A stretch of 64,000 nucleotides of DNA from Agathobaculum sp. Marseille-P7918 (GCF_900625105.1 NZ_UYYD01000005.1:107869-171868), one strand, 5' to 3'. Shown: positions 1 through 9,406, counted from the stretch's first letter. The notes: generated by a model not told the origin, from the letters alone. Program-made: numbers and translations.

Positions 1-1227
1 ATACGCGGTCGGCTGGTGCTGGTTGGACAGATAGGAGTGAACCGCGTGACCCATCTCGTGCACGAGCGTGAATACATCGTCCAGCGTGCCCTTGAAGTTT
101 AACAGCACAAAGGGGTGTACGCGCGCGCCCGCCGAGTATGCGCCCGAACGCTTGCCCTGATTTTCATAAACATCGATCCAGCCATTGGAAAAACCTTCGC
201 GCAGCAGGTTCAAATAATCCTCACCAAGCGGCGCGAGTGCCTTCAGAGCGATCTCCTTGGCTTCCTCAAAGGTGAACTTCATCTCGACGCCCTCGACGAC
301 CGGGACATACAGGTCGTACATGTGCAGCTCGTCCAGCCCGAGCGCGCGGCGACGCAGCGCGACATAGCGGTACATCGGCTGGAAGGAACGGTGCACCGCG
401 TCGATCAGGTTGTGGTAGATCGCGGGATCGACCTCGGTGCCGTCCAGCGCGGCGGCGAGCGTCGAGGGGTACTTGCGCGCGTTCGCGAAGAACAGCAGCT
501 GCTTCACCTGCGCGGACAGGATGGACGCCGCCGTGTTGCGGAACTGGCCGTAGACCGAGTAGAGCGAGTCGAACGCGGACTTGCGCAGCACGCGGTCATA
601 GGACTGCATGAGCGGGATATAGGTGCCATGGGTCACGGGGTGCATTACGCCGTCCTTGTCCGTGGCGTCCGGGAATTTGAGGTCGGCGTCGTTCAGCATG
701 GAGAACACATCGTCGGGCGCCGCGGCCATTTCGCCCGCGGCCGCAAGCAGCGCTTCCTCCTTGTCGCTCAGGACATGCTCCCGGCGGCGGCGCACGCGGT
801 CGATGTTCAGGCGGTACAGCGTAAGGTCAGGCTCGGCCTGATAGAAGCCTTCGAGCGTGTCGTCCGGAATGGCGAGCAGCTCGGGCGTCTGGAACGCTGC
901 GGCGGACTGGAGTTCGACCGCGAGCCGCATCACCTGGCTGACCATCTCCTGATACGCGGCGACGCGGGTGTCCTCGTCGCTCTTTCGCTGCGCGTAGTGC
1001 ACCAGTGCGTCAAAGGCAAGGCTGATCTCATCGTCCAGCCGCAGGTAGTCCAGCAGGGTCTGGGCGCTCTCGCCCAGACGGCCGCGGAACGCCTGCACCC
1101 GCGGCACATATTCCTTCGCCGCGGCCAGCGCCGCGCGCCAATCATCGTCGGTTGCAAACAGATCGTGGATCGCCCACTTGTCCTGCGCGGCAACCTCCGC
1201 GCGGGCGGGAATCTGCATGGTTTCCAT
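1..1227 (-). CDS. pepF: Oligoendopeptidase F, M3 family metallopeptidase (partial)
   Basis: Zinc peptidase that hydrolyses oligopeptides in the cytoplasm. The 409 visible residues are the N-terminal two thirds; the rest runs off the left edge (family members are about 600 aa). The zinc motif HEMGH is at residues 390-394, just inside the edge, preceded by the conserved segment VLLNFKGTLDDVFTLVHE. The start ATG has an AGGAAG ribosome site 7 bases upstream. A second in-frame ATG lies three codons later, without better spacing. Monocistronic as far as visible. The family assignment rests on the HExxH context and the helical N-terminal region and is firm. Confidence 0.93.
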   Translation of the reverse strand, partial: METMQIPARAEVAAQDKWAIHDLFATDDDWRAALAAAKEYVPRVQAFRGRLGESAQTLLDYLRLDDEISLAFDALVHYAQRKSDEDTRVAAYQEMVSQVMRLAVELQSAAAFQTPELLAIPDDTLEGFYQAEPDLTLYRLNIDRVRRRREHVLSDKEEALLAAAGEMAAAPDDVFSMLNDADLKFPDATDKDGVMHPVTHGTYIPLMQSYDRVLRKSAFDSLYSVYGQFRNTAASILSAQVKQLLFFANARKYPSTLAAALDGTEVDPAIYHNLIDAVHRSFQPMYRYVALRRRALGLDELHMYDLYVPVVEGVEMKFTFEEAKEIALKALAPLGEDYLNLLREGFSNGWIDVYENQGKRSGAYSAGARVHPFVLLNFKGTLDDVFTLVHEMGHAVHSYLSNQHQPTAY

Positions 1228-1335
1228 GGAAATACTTCCTTTCCGGTATGAATTTCAATACCCTATTATGATACCCCAAGCGCGGTAAACATGCAAGCAA
1301 GGCGCGGTAAAATCGGCGGATTTTCCGAAAAACAC

Positions 1336-1363
1336 AAAAAAGCGTGCCAAGCACGCTTTTTTT
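1336..1363. terminator. Bidirectional intrinsic terminator after recX
   Basis: Arms GCGTGC and GCACGC with a 3-base loop, flanked by an A-run on the left and a T-run on the right, so it can end transcription on either strand. It overlaps the recX stop codon and should end the recA-recX transcript. Confidence 0.85.
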
Positions 1364-1832
1364 ATTCAAACGTATCCGGGATACTCTGTCCGTACGCCGC
1401 GAGCGCGTCGCGGATATCCTGCCACGAAAAGCCGCGCCGCTGCAAAAAGGCAACCGCCTTGTCGATCTCCTTGCAGTCGGACACGTCTCCGCGCAGGCGC
1501 TTGTCCAGCAACGCGACGAGCTGCGCGCGGTCGGGCGAAAAGCCCGCAAGCGCGGCTTCGGCCGTCTCCCGGTCCACGCCGCGGCGCGTCAGCTCCTGCC
1601 GGATGCGCATTTCGCCATAGCCCTTGCGGGCACACGAACGCACCACGCTTTCCGCATACGCCGTGTCGTCCAGCAGATGCCGTTCGGTCAGCCATGCGAG
1701 CGCATAGTCCGCGGCCTCCTCATCATGGCCCTTATCCAGCAGCTTGTCGCGCAGGGCTTTCGCGCTCAGCGCGCGGTAAGACAGCTGCTTGGCAGCCGCA
1801 TCCAGCGCCGCGCGGTATTTATCCTCGCTCAT
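1362..1832 (-). CDS. recX: RecX, regulatory protein of RecA
   Basis: Small helical protein (156 aa, typical length) that binds RecA filaments and modulates RecA activity. It shows the usual three-helix repeats, for example [16 protein letters not shown] near the N-terminus and [16 protein letters not shown] in the middle. Its ATG overlaps the recA stop by four bases (ATGA), so translation is probably coupled and the two are co-transcribed. Regulation therefore follows the recA promoter and its LexA-like site. Assignment is firm from sequence plus context. Confidence 0.92.
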   Translation of the reverse strand: MSEDKYRAALDAAAKQLSYRALSAKALRDKLLDKGHDEEAADYALAWLTERHLLDDTAYAESVVRSCARKGYGEMRIRQELTRRGVDRETAEAALAGFSPDRAQLVALLDKRLRGDVSDCKEIDKAVAFLQRRGFSWQDIRDALAAYGQSIPDTFE

Positions 1833-2992
1833 TCGTCGTCGAGGTCGTCAAAATCGTCCGCGTCGATCGAAACTGCCTTGGACGAGCTGGCCTTGGGCGC
1901 GGCGGTCTTGGCCGCAGGCGCTGCGGCCGGTGTGCCGGGCTTTGCCGCCTTCTTCTGGTGCTCATTGCGGCGCTCTTCCTCGACCTTGTCCATGATCTGC
2001 TTCTGCACGTCGTCCGCGATGTCCGGATGGTCCTTGAAATACTGCTTGGCAGCGTCGCGGCCCTGTCCCAGACGGGTCTCGCCCATCGAGAACCACGCGC
2101 CCGACTTGTTGACGATGCCGTATTTGACGCCCAGATCGACCAGCTCGCTCGTGCGCGAGATGCCCTCGCCGTACATGATGTCGAACTCGGCCTCCTTGAA
2201 CGGCGGCGCGACCTTGTTCTTGACCACCTTGACGCGCGTGTGGCTGCCGATCATCTCGGTGCCGTTTTTGAGGTGCTCCATGCGGCGCACGTCCAGACGC
2301 ACGGACGCATAGAACTTGAGCGCGCGGCCGCCGGTCGTGACTTCCGGGCTGCCGTAGATGACGCCGACCTTTTCGCGCAGCTGGTTGATGAAGATCGCCA
2401 CGCAGTTGGACTTGGAGATCGAGCCGGCCAGCTTGCGCATCGCCTGGCTCATCATGCGGGCGTGCAGGCCGACGAACGAGTCGCCCATTTCGCCCTCGAT
2501 CTCGGCGCGCGGGGTCAGCGCGGCGACCGAGTCGATGACCACGATGTCGATCGCGCCCGAACGCACGAGCGCTTCCGCGATGTCCAGGCCCTGCTCACCG
2601 GTGTCCGGCTGGGAGACCAGCAGGCTGTCGATATCCACGCCCAGCGCCTGCGCGTACACCGGGTCGAGCGCATGCTCCGCGTCGATGAACGCGGCGGTGC
2701 CGCCCAGCTTCTGCGCCTCGGCCACGCAGTGCAGCGCAACCGTGGTCTTACCGGAGGATTCCGGCCCGTAGATCTCGACGATACGGCCGCGCGGCAAGCC
2801 GCCGATGCCCAGCGCGAGATCCAGACCGATCGAACCGGTCGGGATGTGGTCTATGTTCATGCTGGCGTTTTCGCCCAGACGCATGACCGAGCCCTTGCCG
2901 AACTGCTTTTCGATCTGCCCGAGCGCGGCCTCGAGCGCTTTCTTTTTATCGGCCGCAGGCGCGACCGGTTCCAGCTGTTTCTTGGTAGCCAT
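1829..2992 (-). CDS. recA: RecA recombinase
   Basis: ATP-dependent strand-exchange protein for homologous recombination and for triggering LexA self-cleavage. Length is 387 aa. Walker A GPESSGKT is at residues 76-83; the conserved core (ADVQKQ-type tail, [16 protein letters not shown] loop 1) is clear, and the C-terminus is strongly acidic ([11 protein letters not shown]), as in most RecA proteins. An open frame continues upstream, but the ATG at 2992 (MATKKQ) has a GGAGGC ribosome site and matches family starts. First gene of the recA-recX operon. Confidence 0.98.
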   Translation of the reverse strand: MATKKQLEPVAPAADKKKALEAALGQIEKQFGKGSVMRLGENASMNIDHIPTGSIGLDLALGIGGLPRGRIVEIYGPESSGKTTVALHCVAEAQKLGGTAAFIDAEHALDPVYAQALGVDIDSLLVSQPDTGEQGLDIAEALVRSGAIDIVVIDSVAALTPRAEIEGEMGDSFVGLHARMMSQAMRKLAGSISKSNCVAIFINQLREKVGVIYGSPEVTTGGRALKFYASVRLDVRRMEHLKNGTEMIGSHTRVKVVKNKVAPPFKEAEFDIMYGEGISRTSELVDLGVKYGIVNKSGAWFSMGETRLGQGRDAAKQYFKDHPDIADDVQKQIMDKVEEERRNEHQKKAAKPGTPAAAPAAKTAAPKASSSKAVSIDADDFDDLDDE

Positions 2993-3029
2993 GAAAAGCC
3001 TCCTGCACGTTTTGAAAATTCCTGCTCTT

Positions 3030-3079
3030 ATTATAGCAGTGCCAAAAAACAAAAGCAAGAAAAATCGAAAATTTGTTCG
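3030..3079 (-). promoter_or_regulatory. recA promoter with LexA-like box
   Basis: On the minus strand: -35 TTGCTT (3053-3058), 17-base spacer, -10 TATAAT (3030-3035). Immediately upstream, 3066-3079 reads CGAACAAATTTTCG, one base off the Gram-positive LexA consensus CGAACNNNNGTTCG. This fits SOS control of recA-recX. Confidence 0.75.
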
Positions 3080-3093
3080 TATTCTTTTTCGAT

Positions 3094-3120
3094 AAAAAAT
3101 GCCCACCAAGTCGGTGGGCA
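3094..3120 (-). terminator. Terminator of prmC
   Basis: Arms TGCCCACC and GGTGGGCA with a 5-base loop; followed on the minus strand by six T. Separates prmC from the recA promoter. Confidence 0.85.
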
Positions 3121-3130
3121 TGTGTTTTGC

Positions 3131-4009
3131 TTATGCCAGCGGATCGCTGATATCCGTGTTGTAGCCATAAACGATGCGCGGCACGCCGGCCAGATCTTCC
3201 GTGATGCCGATGCCGCCAAAGCGGTTTTCCTCCAGAATGGCGGCGACGTCGTTTGCCTGCTTCCAACCGCACTCAAACAGGATCATGCCGCCGGTGACCA
3301 GCAGTGAACCCCATTTGGAGCAGATCGAGCGGTAAAAGTCCAGCCCGTCTACCCCGCCATACAGCGCTTCGTGCGGCTCGAAATCGGAAACACTCCGGTC
3401 GAGCTGGCGCATTTCCGCGCGGGTCACATAGGGCGGGTTGGAAACGATGATGTCGAACTGGCCCATGTTGCCGGGCGGGCGCAGACACACATCGGCGTTC
3501 ACCGCCACGAAACGGCTCTGCACGCCCAGCCGCCGCGCGTTTTCGCGCGTGATGCGCAGCGCGCCCTCGGAATTGTCCACCGCGGCAACGTGCGCATCGT
3601 CCACATAGTGCGCCGCCGCGATGCCGATGCAGCCCGAACCGCAGCACAGGTCAAGGATGCGGGGCGACACCTTTTGTTTCGCCTGCTCGATCACCAGTTC
3701 GCACAGCCGCTCGGTGTCCGAGCGCGGAATAAGCACATTTTTGTCCACCTGAAAGGTCAGGCCGTAAAAATCCCATTCCCCCAGAATGTAGGCCAACGGC
3801 TCGCCGTCCAGACACTTGTCGCACAGCAGGTTCGCATAATCGACGGTCGCGTCGTCCAGATAAACGTGGCCCCAGTCGCCCGTGCGGTTTTTGTCCGCCT
3901 TGCAGGCGTACGCGGTCAGCTCGCGCGCGGCGAGCGACGGTTGCGGGTCGTCCGCTTCCTTGAAGCGGTGAAACAGCTCCATATAGACATCGTTGATCGT
4001 CTTGGTCAA
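3131..4009 (-). CDS. prmC: PrmC, release factor glutamine methyltransferase
   Basis: Transfers methyl from SAM to the GGQ glutamine of peptide release factors 1 and 2. The 292-aa product has the helical N-terminal domain, the SAM-binding motif LDLCCGSGCIGIA and the catalytic NPPY motif (VSNPPYVTRAEM), followed by FEPHEALYGGVDGLDFYR, diagnostic for PrmC. I place the start at TTG 4009 (TKTINDVY...), with the ribosome site AGAGGTGG six bases upstream; the next ATG is ten codons in and would remove the usual N-terminus. DUF1385 lies upstream on the same strand, but 315 non-coding bases with inverted repeats separate the two. Confidence 0.94.
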   Translation of the reverse strand: MTKTINDVYMELFHRFKEADDPQPSLAARELTAYACKADKNRTGDWGHVYLDDATVDYANLLCDKCLDGEPLAYILGEWDFYGLTFQVDKNVLIPRSDTERLCELVIEQAKQKVSPRILDLCCGSGCIGIAAAHYVDDAHVAAVDNSEGALRITRENARRLGVQSRFVAVNADVCLRPPGNMGQFDIIVSNPPYVTRAEMRQLDRSVSDFEPHEALYGGVDGLDFYRSICSKWGSLLVTGGMILFECGWKQANDVAAILEENRFGGIGITEDLAGVPRIVYGYNTDISDPLA

Positions 4010-4175
4010 ATAGGACCACCTCTTTTTGTGAAATGAGCACGCGTCCGTAAGATCGCCCTCCCCCCTGGGGTGGCAACCGTTCCGGTTGTTCTGATTCTGC
4101 GAAACGGGCGGCAGCCGGAAGCCAGAACCCTGTTCTGCGCGCGCAGCGCGCCCTGAAAGGAAGCGGGGTGATTCG

Positions 4176-4210
4176 CAAGAGGGGAGAAACCTGTGGTGTC
4201 TCCCCTCTTG
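4176..4210. repeat. Perfect 12-bp inverted repeat
   Basis: Arms CAAGAGGGGAGA (4176-4187) and TCTCCCCTCTTG (4199-4210), loop 11. Lies in the 315-base non-coding gap between prmC and DUF1385 (4010-4324). No T-run follows on either strand, so it is not a standard terminator. Could be a palindromic intergenic element or an mRNA processing hairpin. Confidence 0.6.
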
Positions 4211-4250
4211 TGCGCCTGCGGCGCGCAGCCGCATCGTTTCTCTTGCTTTG

Positions 4251-4313
4251 CCAAAGCACCGGCGGAAACCGCACGCCCTACGTCGTGCAGCCGCAATGTT
4301 TCCGCCGCTTTGG
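4251..4313. repeat. Long interrupted palindrome
   Basis: Nested arms: CCAAAGC/GCTTTGG outermost, GGCGGAAAC/GTTTCCGCC next, then GCACG/CGTGC around an apical loop. The 63-base unit would fold into one long hairpin with small bulges. It sits just after the DUF1385 stop codon on the minus strand and lacks a T-tract. Confidence 0.6.
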
Positions 4314-4324
4314 AAAAGCGTGTT

Positions 4325-5260
4325 TTACCAGTTGTCCGAACCGTCGTCCGGGATGACCGCCTTCATGCCGGTGATCGCCACTTCGATCATCGAGTCGTCC
4401 GGCTCAAACACGGTCAGGTGCTGGATCATCAGGCCCGGCCAGCGCAGCGCGCGCGAGATCAGGCTTTCCGACCGCCCCGCATAGCGGTTGAACTCATAGC
4501 TGATGCCGACGACGAGCGGCAGCAGGATCAGATGCGCCAGCATGCGCAGAAACGGGTTGGTGATATCGATGATGGAAAACACGATCGACGAGACGATCGT
4601 CGCAATGATGATGAGCACAAACATAAAGCTGGTGCCGCAGCGGGGGTGATACTTTTTCTGACGGCGCACGTTTTCCACCGTCAGCTCCTCCCCTGCCTCA
4701 TAGCAGAAAATGGTCTTGTGTTCCGCGCCGTGGTATTCAAACGTGCGGCGGATGTCCTTCATATGCGACACCGACCACATGAACAGCAGGAAGATGATGA
4801 CGCGCACGACGCCTTCGAGCACGTTGCGCGCCAGCACGCCCCAGCTTTTCGGCACGAAGCCGCCGAGAAAGCTCGGCAGCAGCAGGAACAGCGCCACCGG
4901 CAGCGCGATGCCGATCACGGTCGAGATGCCGAGGATGAATTTGTCCAGCCCTTCCGAGCCGAACTTTTTCTCCACCCACAGCTCGAACTTGGAGGGCGGC
5001 ACGTCGGCTTCCTCATCCTCAAAAAAGGACGCCGAGTAGTTGATGGCCTGAATACCGTCCTTGAGCGCCATAAACAGGCCGTAGGCGCCGCGGAAGATGG
5101 GTTTTTTCCAGAGAGCGGACGGCTGGTGCGCGTCCTCCTCCTTGACGACCAGCTCACCGCCGGCCTTGCGCACGACGGTGCAGGTCTTTTTGGGGCCTTT
5201 CATGACGATGCCCTCAATGATGGCCTGCCCGCCGATGGTGGTTTTCTTTTGCGTTGTCAT
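4325..5260 (-). CDS. DUF1385 family membrane protein (YqhQ-like)
   Basis: Protein of 311 aa with the family's opening GGQAIIEGIVMKGP and the central segment RRTFEYHGAEHKTIFCYEAGEELTVENV. Three to four hydrophobic segments are visible (about residues 115-140, 155-175, 210-235, 240-260), so it is an integral membrane protein. Function is not established; the HGAEHK motif with conserved histidines and glutamates suggests metal binding (inference). In Clostridia DUF1385 genes often lie next to prmC, as here. Its ATG overlaps the stop of the histidine kinase gene (ATGA), so it is the last gene of that operon. Confidence 0.9.
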   Translation of the reverse strand: MTTQKKTTIGGQAIIEGIVMKGPKKTCTVVRKAGGELVVKEEDAHQPSALWKKPIFRGAYGLFMALKDGIQAINYSASFFEDEEADVPPSKFELWVEKKFGSEGLDKFILGISTVIGIALPVALFLLLPSFLGGFVPKSWGVLARNVLEGVVRVIIFLLFMWSVSHMKDIRRTFEYHGAEHKTIFCYEAGEELTVENVRRQKKYHPRCGTSFMFVLIIIATIVSSIVFSIIDITNPFLRMLAHLILLPLVVGISYEFNRYAGRSESLISRALRWPGLMIQHLTVFEPDDSMIEVAITGMKAVIPDDGSDNW

Positions 5261-6810
5261 GGGTTATCTCCTTCGGGGGTATAGGGATTGTCCGGGATTT
5301 TGGGGATCGCGCCCGTGATGCCGAGCGCTTCCTCGGCCTCGGCGGCCGGCAGCGTGACGGTCACGGTCGTGCCCGCGCCCAGCGTGGACGCGATATCCAG
5401 CGTGCCGCCGTGCAGGGATACGATCTCGTCGGTCACGGCAAGGCCGATGCCGCTGCCGCGCTGCTTGGACGAACCCTTGTAAAATTTCTCTTTGACGAAC
5501 GGCAGCTCGGCCTCGGGAATGCCCTGGCCGTAGTCACGCACACTTGCTACCACCTTGCCGCCGTCGCGCCGCAGAGTGATGTCGATTTTCTTGCCGTCGC
5601 CGCCGTATTTCGCGGCGTTGTCGAGGATGTTGAGGAACACCTGCTTCATGCGGTGCCGGTCGCCGTTAATGTAATAGTTGGCGTCCACGTCCTCGTCATA
5701 ATTCAGTTTGATGCCGCTTTTGTGCAGCAGGTTTTCATACATGTAAACCGCTTCGTACAGCTCGATCGACAGGTCGAACAGCTCGACCTCGAGCTTCATG
5801 CGGCCGGATTCGATGCGGGCAAAGTCCAGCAGCTCCTCGACCATACGGGTCAGGCGGTTGGACTCCTTCTGGATGATGGTCAGGCCCTGCATGACCTCTT
5901 CCGGGTCCTCGCCGCCGCCGGCGAGCAGTGTTTCGCTCCAGCCGCCGATCGCGGTCAGCGGGGTACGCAGCTCGTGCGACACCGAGGAAATAAAGTCGTT
6001 CTTCATACGCTCGGCGCGGCTGATCTCATCCGACATATAGTTGATCGTGTCGCACAGCTCGCCGATCTCGTCGTCATAGGTCTTTTGCAGCCGCACGCCG
6101 TAACGGCCCGCCGCAATTTCCTTGGCAATCGAGTTGATCTTGAGCACGGGATCGACGATCGACTTGACAAAATAGCTGTTGGACGCGACGACCAGCACGA
6201 GGAAGATCAGGCAGGCCAGCAGGCCGATGCCGATGATGATCCAGATCTGCCGCTCGACGATGCGCAGCGAGGTGATAAACCGCACGCCGCCGATCAAATC
6301 GCCGCGCGAGGACAGCAGCGGCGCGGTCACGCTCATCACGCGCTCGCCCGAGAGCGGATCGCGGCCGGTGTAGATCGACGTTTTCTGCGTGGAAAGCGCC
6401 TGCGTGGCGTCCTCGGTCGAGGCCATGCCGCCGCCCGACAGGCCGGAGGTGGACAGCAGGATGCGGCCGGTCGAGTCGAGGAACTGCTCTTCGAGCTTGT
6501 CCTGCTCCTGGAAGGTCGCGACGGTCGATTCCGCCTGCGTGTAAAACTGGTCGTAGGTCTCGGTAAAGTACTTGCGGAAGGTATCCGCCGCCGTGGTGGC
6601 GCGCGAGACCAGATTGTCGCGCACGGTTGCATAATAATAGCCCGATATGCCGACCGAGATCAGGATCATCACGACCGCAAGGATGACCAGCACGAACGAG
6701 AGCGAGTTCATCATCCAGCGGCCTTTGATGCCGCCCGGAGAGTGCAGCACCTTGGGCACGGCCGGCTGCGGCGGCACTTCAGGCTTTTTCTTTTGTCTGT
6801 GATAGTTCAT
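5257..6810 (-). CDS. Sensor histidine kinase (HAMP-HisKA-HATPase)
   Basis: Membrane sensor of 517 aa. TM1 about residues 35-58, an extracytoplasmic sensor domain of about 130 residues, TM2 about 188-210, then HAMP, the phospho-acceptor box SSVSHELRTPLTAI (H in SHELRTP), N-box LDNAAKYG, G1 DYGQGI, F-box FVKEKFYKG and G2 GSGIGLAV. The N-terminus before TM1 is a proline/lysine-rich cytoplasmic tail and the C-terminus has a 25-residue proline-rich extension. Lies 62 bases after its cognate response regulator and overlaps the DUF1385 start. Signal unknown; the neighbouring lipoprotein could be an external partner (inference). Confidence 0.94.
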   Translation of the reverse strand: MNYHRQKKKPEVPPQPAVPKVLHSPGGIKGRWMMNSLSFVLVILAVVMILISVGISGYYYATVRDNLVSRATTAADTFRKYFTETYDQFYTQAESTVATFQEQDKLEEQFLDSTGRILLSTSGLSGGGMASTEDATQALSTQKTSIYTGRDPLSGERVMSVTAPLLSSRGDLIGGVRFITSLRIVERQIWIIIGIGLLACLIFLVLVVASNSYFVKSIVDPVLKINSIAKEIAAGRYGVRLQKTYDDEIGELCDTINYMSDEISRAERMKNDFISSVSHELRTPLTAIGGWSETLLAGGGEDPEEVMQGLTIIQKESNRLTRMVEELLDFARIESGRMKLEVELFDLSIELYEAVYMYENLLHKSGIKLNYDEDVDANYYINGDRHRMKQVFLNILDNAAKYGGDGKKIDITLRRDGGKVVASVRDYGQGIPEAELPFVKEKFYKGSSKQRGSGIGLAVTDEIVSLHGGTLDIASTLGAGTTVTVTLPAAEAEEALGITGAIPKIPDNPYTPEGDNP

Positions 6811-6872
6811 ATTCGGGGGCCTTTCTGCAAAATGCCGGTTTCAACGCGGCAAAAAGCCGCGGGAAGGCCAAA

Positions 6873-7562
6873 TCAGCCTTCCCACATGTAGCCGTAGCCG
6901 CGCACGGTGACGATGTGCGTCGGGTCGGCCGGATCGTCCTCAATCTTGATGCGCAGACGGCGGATGTTGACGTCCACGATCTTGAGCTCGCCCACATAGT
7001 GATGGCCCCACACCATCTCGAGCAGTTCGTCGCGCGAAAGCGCCTTGCCGATGTTCTCCATAAACGCCTTCAAGAGGCCGTATTCGATCTGCGTCAGCTC
7101 GATCTTGATGCCGTTCTTGAGCACCTCGCGCGCGCGCAGGTTGAGCTTGAACGGGCCGGACTTGATGACGTCCTCCTCCGAGAAGGGCGAACCGGACACG
7201 CGGCGATACAGGGCGTCCACGCGCGCGGCCAGCTCAATGACCGAGAACGGCTTGGTGACATAATCGTCCGCGCCGTTCATCAGACCGGTGACCTTGTCCG
7301 CTTCCTGCGTGCGGGCGGTCAGCATGATGACACCCGCGGCATAGCCCGCGGCGCGCATCGCGCGGCAGACCTCATAGCCGTCAATGCCGGGCAGCATGAC
7401 GTCCAGCACCGCGACCGCGATATCCTGATTGGCATGGTATTTTTCCAGCGCCTGTTCGCCGGTTTCCGCCTCTATCACTTCATAACCGCTGCGCTTGAGG
7501 TTGAGCACCAAAAACGAGCGGATATTCTCTTCATCTTCCAATACCAGTATCTTACGCTTCAT
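6873..7562 (-). CDS. OmpR/PhoB-family response regulator
   Basis: Two-domain transcription factor of 229 aa: receiver domain (acidic pocket EDEE at 9-12, phospho-acceptor Asp54 in LDVMLPG, Thr in MLTA, Lys in TKPF) and C-terminal winged helix with the trans-activation loop sequence RRLRIKIEDDP and the closing VRGYGYMWEG. The start at MKRKILVL (7562) has a strong ribosome site GGAGGA. Partner of the histidine kinase directly downstream. Confidence 0.95.
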   Translation of the reverse strand: MKRKILVLEDEENIRSFLVLNLKRSGYEVIEAETGEQALEKYHANQDIAVAVLDVMLPGIDGYEVCRAMRAAGYAAGVIMLTARTQEADKVTGLMNGADDYVTKPFSVIELAARVDALYRRVSGSPFSEEDVIKSGPFKLNLRAREVLKNGIKIELTQIEYGLLKAFMENIGKALSRDELLEMVWGHHYVGELKIVDVNIRRLRIKIEDDPADPTHIVTVRGYGYMWEG

Positions 7563-7589
7563 GGATAGTCCTCCTTTTATTCCAAACAA

Positions 7590-8924
7590 TCAGTTATTCC
7601 AATCCTGTTTGACGAGCGAGAAGCGGTTTTTGATCTCCTCGCCGCTGATTTGCAGCGAGCTGTCCTCCGCCTCGTCCGCGACGCGGGCAAAATACACCGC
7701 CTGCGCCGTCTGACCGAGCTGCAGCAGGTCGGTGCGGCCGGCATAGTAATCCCGGTTGGAGCCGGTGGCGCAATAGATGGTGAACAGCGGGATATGGCCG
7801 CCTCTGCCGACATATTCGGAAAACGTGACCGCGCTCAGGCCGCTGTCGGCCGATTTGGTCGCGGTGATGCGATCGTGCCAGGTCGGGTCGATGACCAGGC
7901 TCCACGCATCCGAGATATTCTGATAGGTCGTCATCACCAATGTGGGCGGCTCGTTTACGCTGTACGCGTACCAGTCGAGCATGAACACCGCATCGGACGA
8001 CGCGGCGTCGGTATAGCCCGCCATGAGCACAGCACGCGGCAATTCGGTCACGCCGTCGCCGTTGACGTCGGACGCATAGACCGACACCGGGCGATAGGTG
8101 CTGCGCGAAATGGAATCCTCGCCGTCAAGCGCCAGATTGACCAGCGTCTGATCGGCAAACACAAAGATATCGGTCGTCAGACCCACGCCGCTTGCCATTT
8201 TTTCCTCGGCGAACACCGCCGTATAATCATTCAGCACATGACCGGTCTGCATGCGTTCCACCGAAACCGTTTCCGCACTCGTGGCCGCTTCGCCCACCAT
8301 GGTCAGGCTGCCGCTGCGATACTGGTACAGCCGCGCCACGCGCTTGCCTTCGGGCGCGGTGGTCATCAGCAGCAGATCCTTCGCGCCGTCGCCGGTCATA
8401 TCGACCAGATCCATGGCGGAATACTCGGTCTCGAGCAGCACGCCGGGCGCGCAGTCATTGGAAAAATCGCACATGGTCAGTGCACCCGTGCCGTCCGCGG
8501 ACAGCCGCCAGGAAATCACCATGCCGCGCCGTCCGTCGGGCGTGATGACCGGATAATCGACCGACTGGATGGCCGTGCCCGTGCCCTCGATCGAGCCGGT
8601 GCAGACGTAGCGGTCGTCCTGCTTGCGGTAAACATATACCTTGAACTCATTGCTGGTTGCCGAGGACGAACCGCGGAAAAAGGAGATGGCTTCCTCCACG
8701 CCGTCGTTATCCAGATCGATCAGCTGGATGGAAGAGCGGTTTTCCCCTTCCACCGGCGCGGTGTAGGAGATGCCGGAAGCGATCAGCTCTTCCAGTTCAG
8801 CCTGCAATGTTTGATAGTTGGTTGACGGCTTGGGCGCCGCCAGAAGATCGTCGCCAGACGGGAACGTACAGCCGCTGAGCACCAGAAAAGCCAGCAGTAC
8901 GGAAAGCATACGAATCGGTTTCAT
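7590..8924 (-). CDS. Lipoprotein with FG-GAP-like calcium loops
   Basis: Protein of 444 aa. Type II signal peptide (MKPIRMLSVLLAFLVLSGC) with lipobox LSGC; Cys19 would be lipidated and anchored outside the membrane. Two Asp-rich loops of the DxDxDG type (DLDNDGVEE around residue 71 and DVNGDGVTE in the middle) resemble VCBS/FG-GAP propeller blades. No enzyme motif seen. First gene of the operon with the response regulator and histidine kinase, so it may modulate the sensor (inference from gene order). Exact function unknown. Confidence 0.8.
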   Translation of the reverse strand: MKPIRMLSVLLAFLVLSGCTFPSGDDLLAAPKPSTNYQTLQAELEELIASGISYTAPVEGENRSSIQLIDLDNDGVEEAISFFRGSSSATSNEFKVYVYRKQDDRYVCTGSIEGTGTAIQSVDYPVITPDGRRGMVISWRLSADGTGALTMCDFSNDCAPGVLLETEYSAMDLVDMTGDGAKDLLLMTTAPEGKRVARLYQYRSGSLTMVGEAATSAETVSVERMQTGHVLNDYTAVFAEEKMASGVGLTTDIFVFADQTLVNLALDGEDSISRSTYRPVSVYASDVNGDGVTELPRAVLMAGYTDAASSDAVFMLDWYAYSVNEPPTLVMTTYQNISDAWSLVIDPTWHDRITATKSADSGLSAVTFSEYVGRGGHIPLFTIYCATGSNRDYYAGRTDLLQLGQTAQAVYFARVADEAEDSSLQISGEEIKNRFSLVKQDWNN

Positions 8925-9073
8925 GGATTTCTCCCATTCATTCTACTGCAACAGATATACAAATTCAGTATAGCACAAAACGGTTTGCTTTGGTACTGGG
9001 AATTGCATAATTTTTAAGCGTATTGCTTTTCTTTTGCGGCAAAAGGAGGAGTCCCGGCAGCCTGTTCTGCGGA

Positions 9074-9102
9074 TTGACAAATCCGCGTAAAGTGGGTATA
9101 CT
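9074..9102 (+). promoter_or_regulatory. Promoter of tRNA-Leu
   Basis: TTGACA, 17-base spacer, TATACT, about 35 bases upstream of the tRNA. Confidence 0.85.
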
Positions 9103-9136
9103 GAGGATACCTTTGTTTCATCTTTCTATTTTCTAT

Positions 9137-9221
9137 GCGGGTATGGCGGAATTGGCAGACGTGCAGGATTTAGGTTCCTGTGCCGCAAGGCGTGTGGGTT
9201 CGACCCCCACTACCCGTACCA
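9137..9221 (+). tRNA. tRNA-Leu (anticodon UAG)
   Basis: 85 nt including encoded CCA. Acceptor GCGGGTA pairs with TACCCGT (one G-U), anticodon stem CAGGA/TCCTG with loop TTTAGGT, a long variable arm as expected for leucine, and T-arm GTGGGTTCGACCCCCAC. Discriminator A. Confidence 0.96.
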
Positions 9222-9248
9222 CGTTGGAGCGGACGGCGCTCCCTTTAC

Positions 9249-9273
9249 AAAGCCCGGCTTTCGGCCGGGCTTT
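9249..9273 (+). terminator. Terminator after tRNA-Leu
   Basis: Arms AAAGCCCGGC and GCCGGGCTTT around a short TTTCG-type loop. The T-tail is short but a further T6 follows within ten bases. Confidence 0.7.
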
Positions 9274-9320
9274 CATACTGTTTTTTCCGGTCCGGATGCA
9301 TCGTTTTGATGGGTCCGGAT

Positions 9321-9349
9321 TTGTTTTTTTGCGCGGAATACGCTATACT
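9321..9349 (+). promoter_or_regulatory. Promoter of the Crp/Fnr regulator gene
   Basis: TTGTTT, 17-base spacer, TATACT; 58 bases before the ATG, which has a GGGAGG ribosome site. Confidence 0.65.
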
Positions 9350-9406
9350 GAAAGCACTACCGGCAGCGGCGGCCCGGCCGCCCTGTCCGTCCGGGAGGAA
9401 ACAGCC

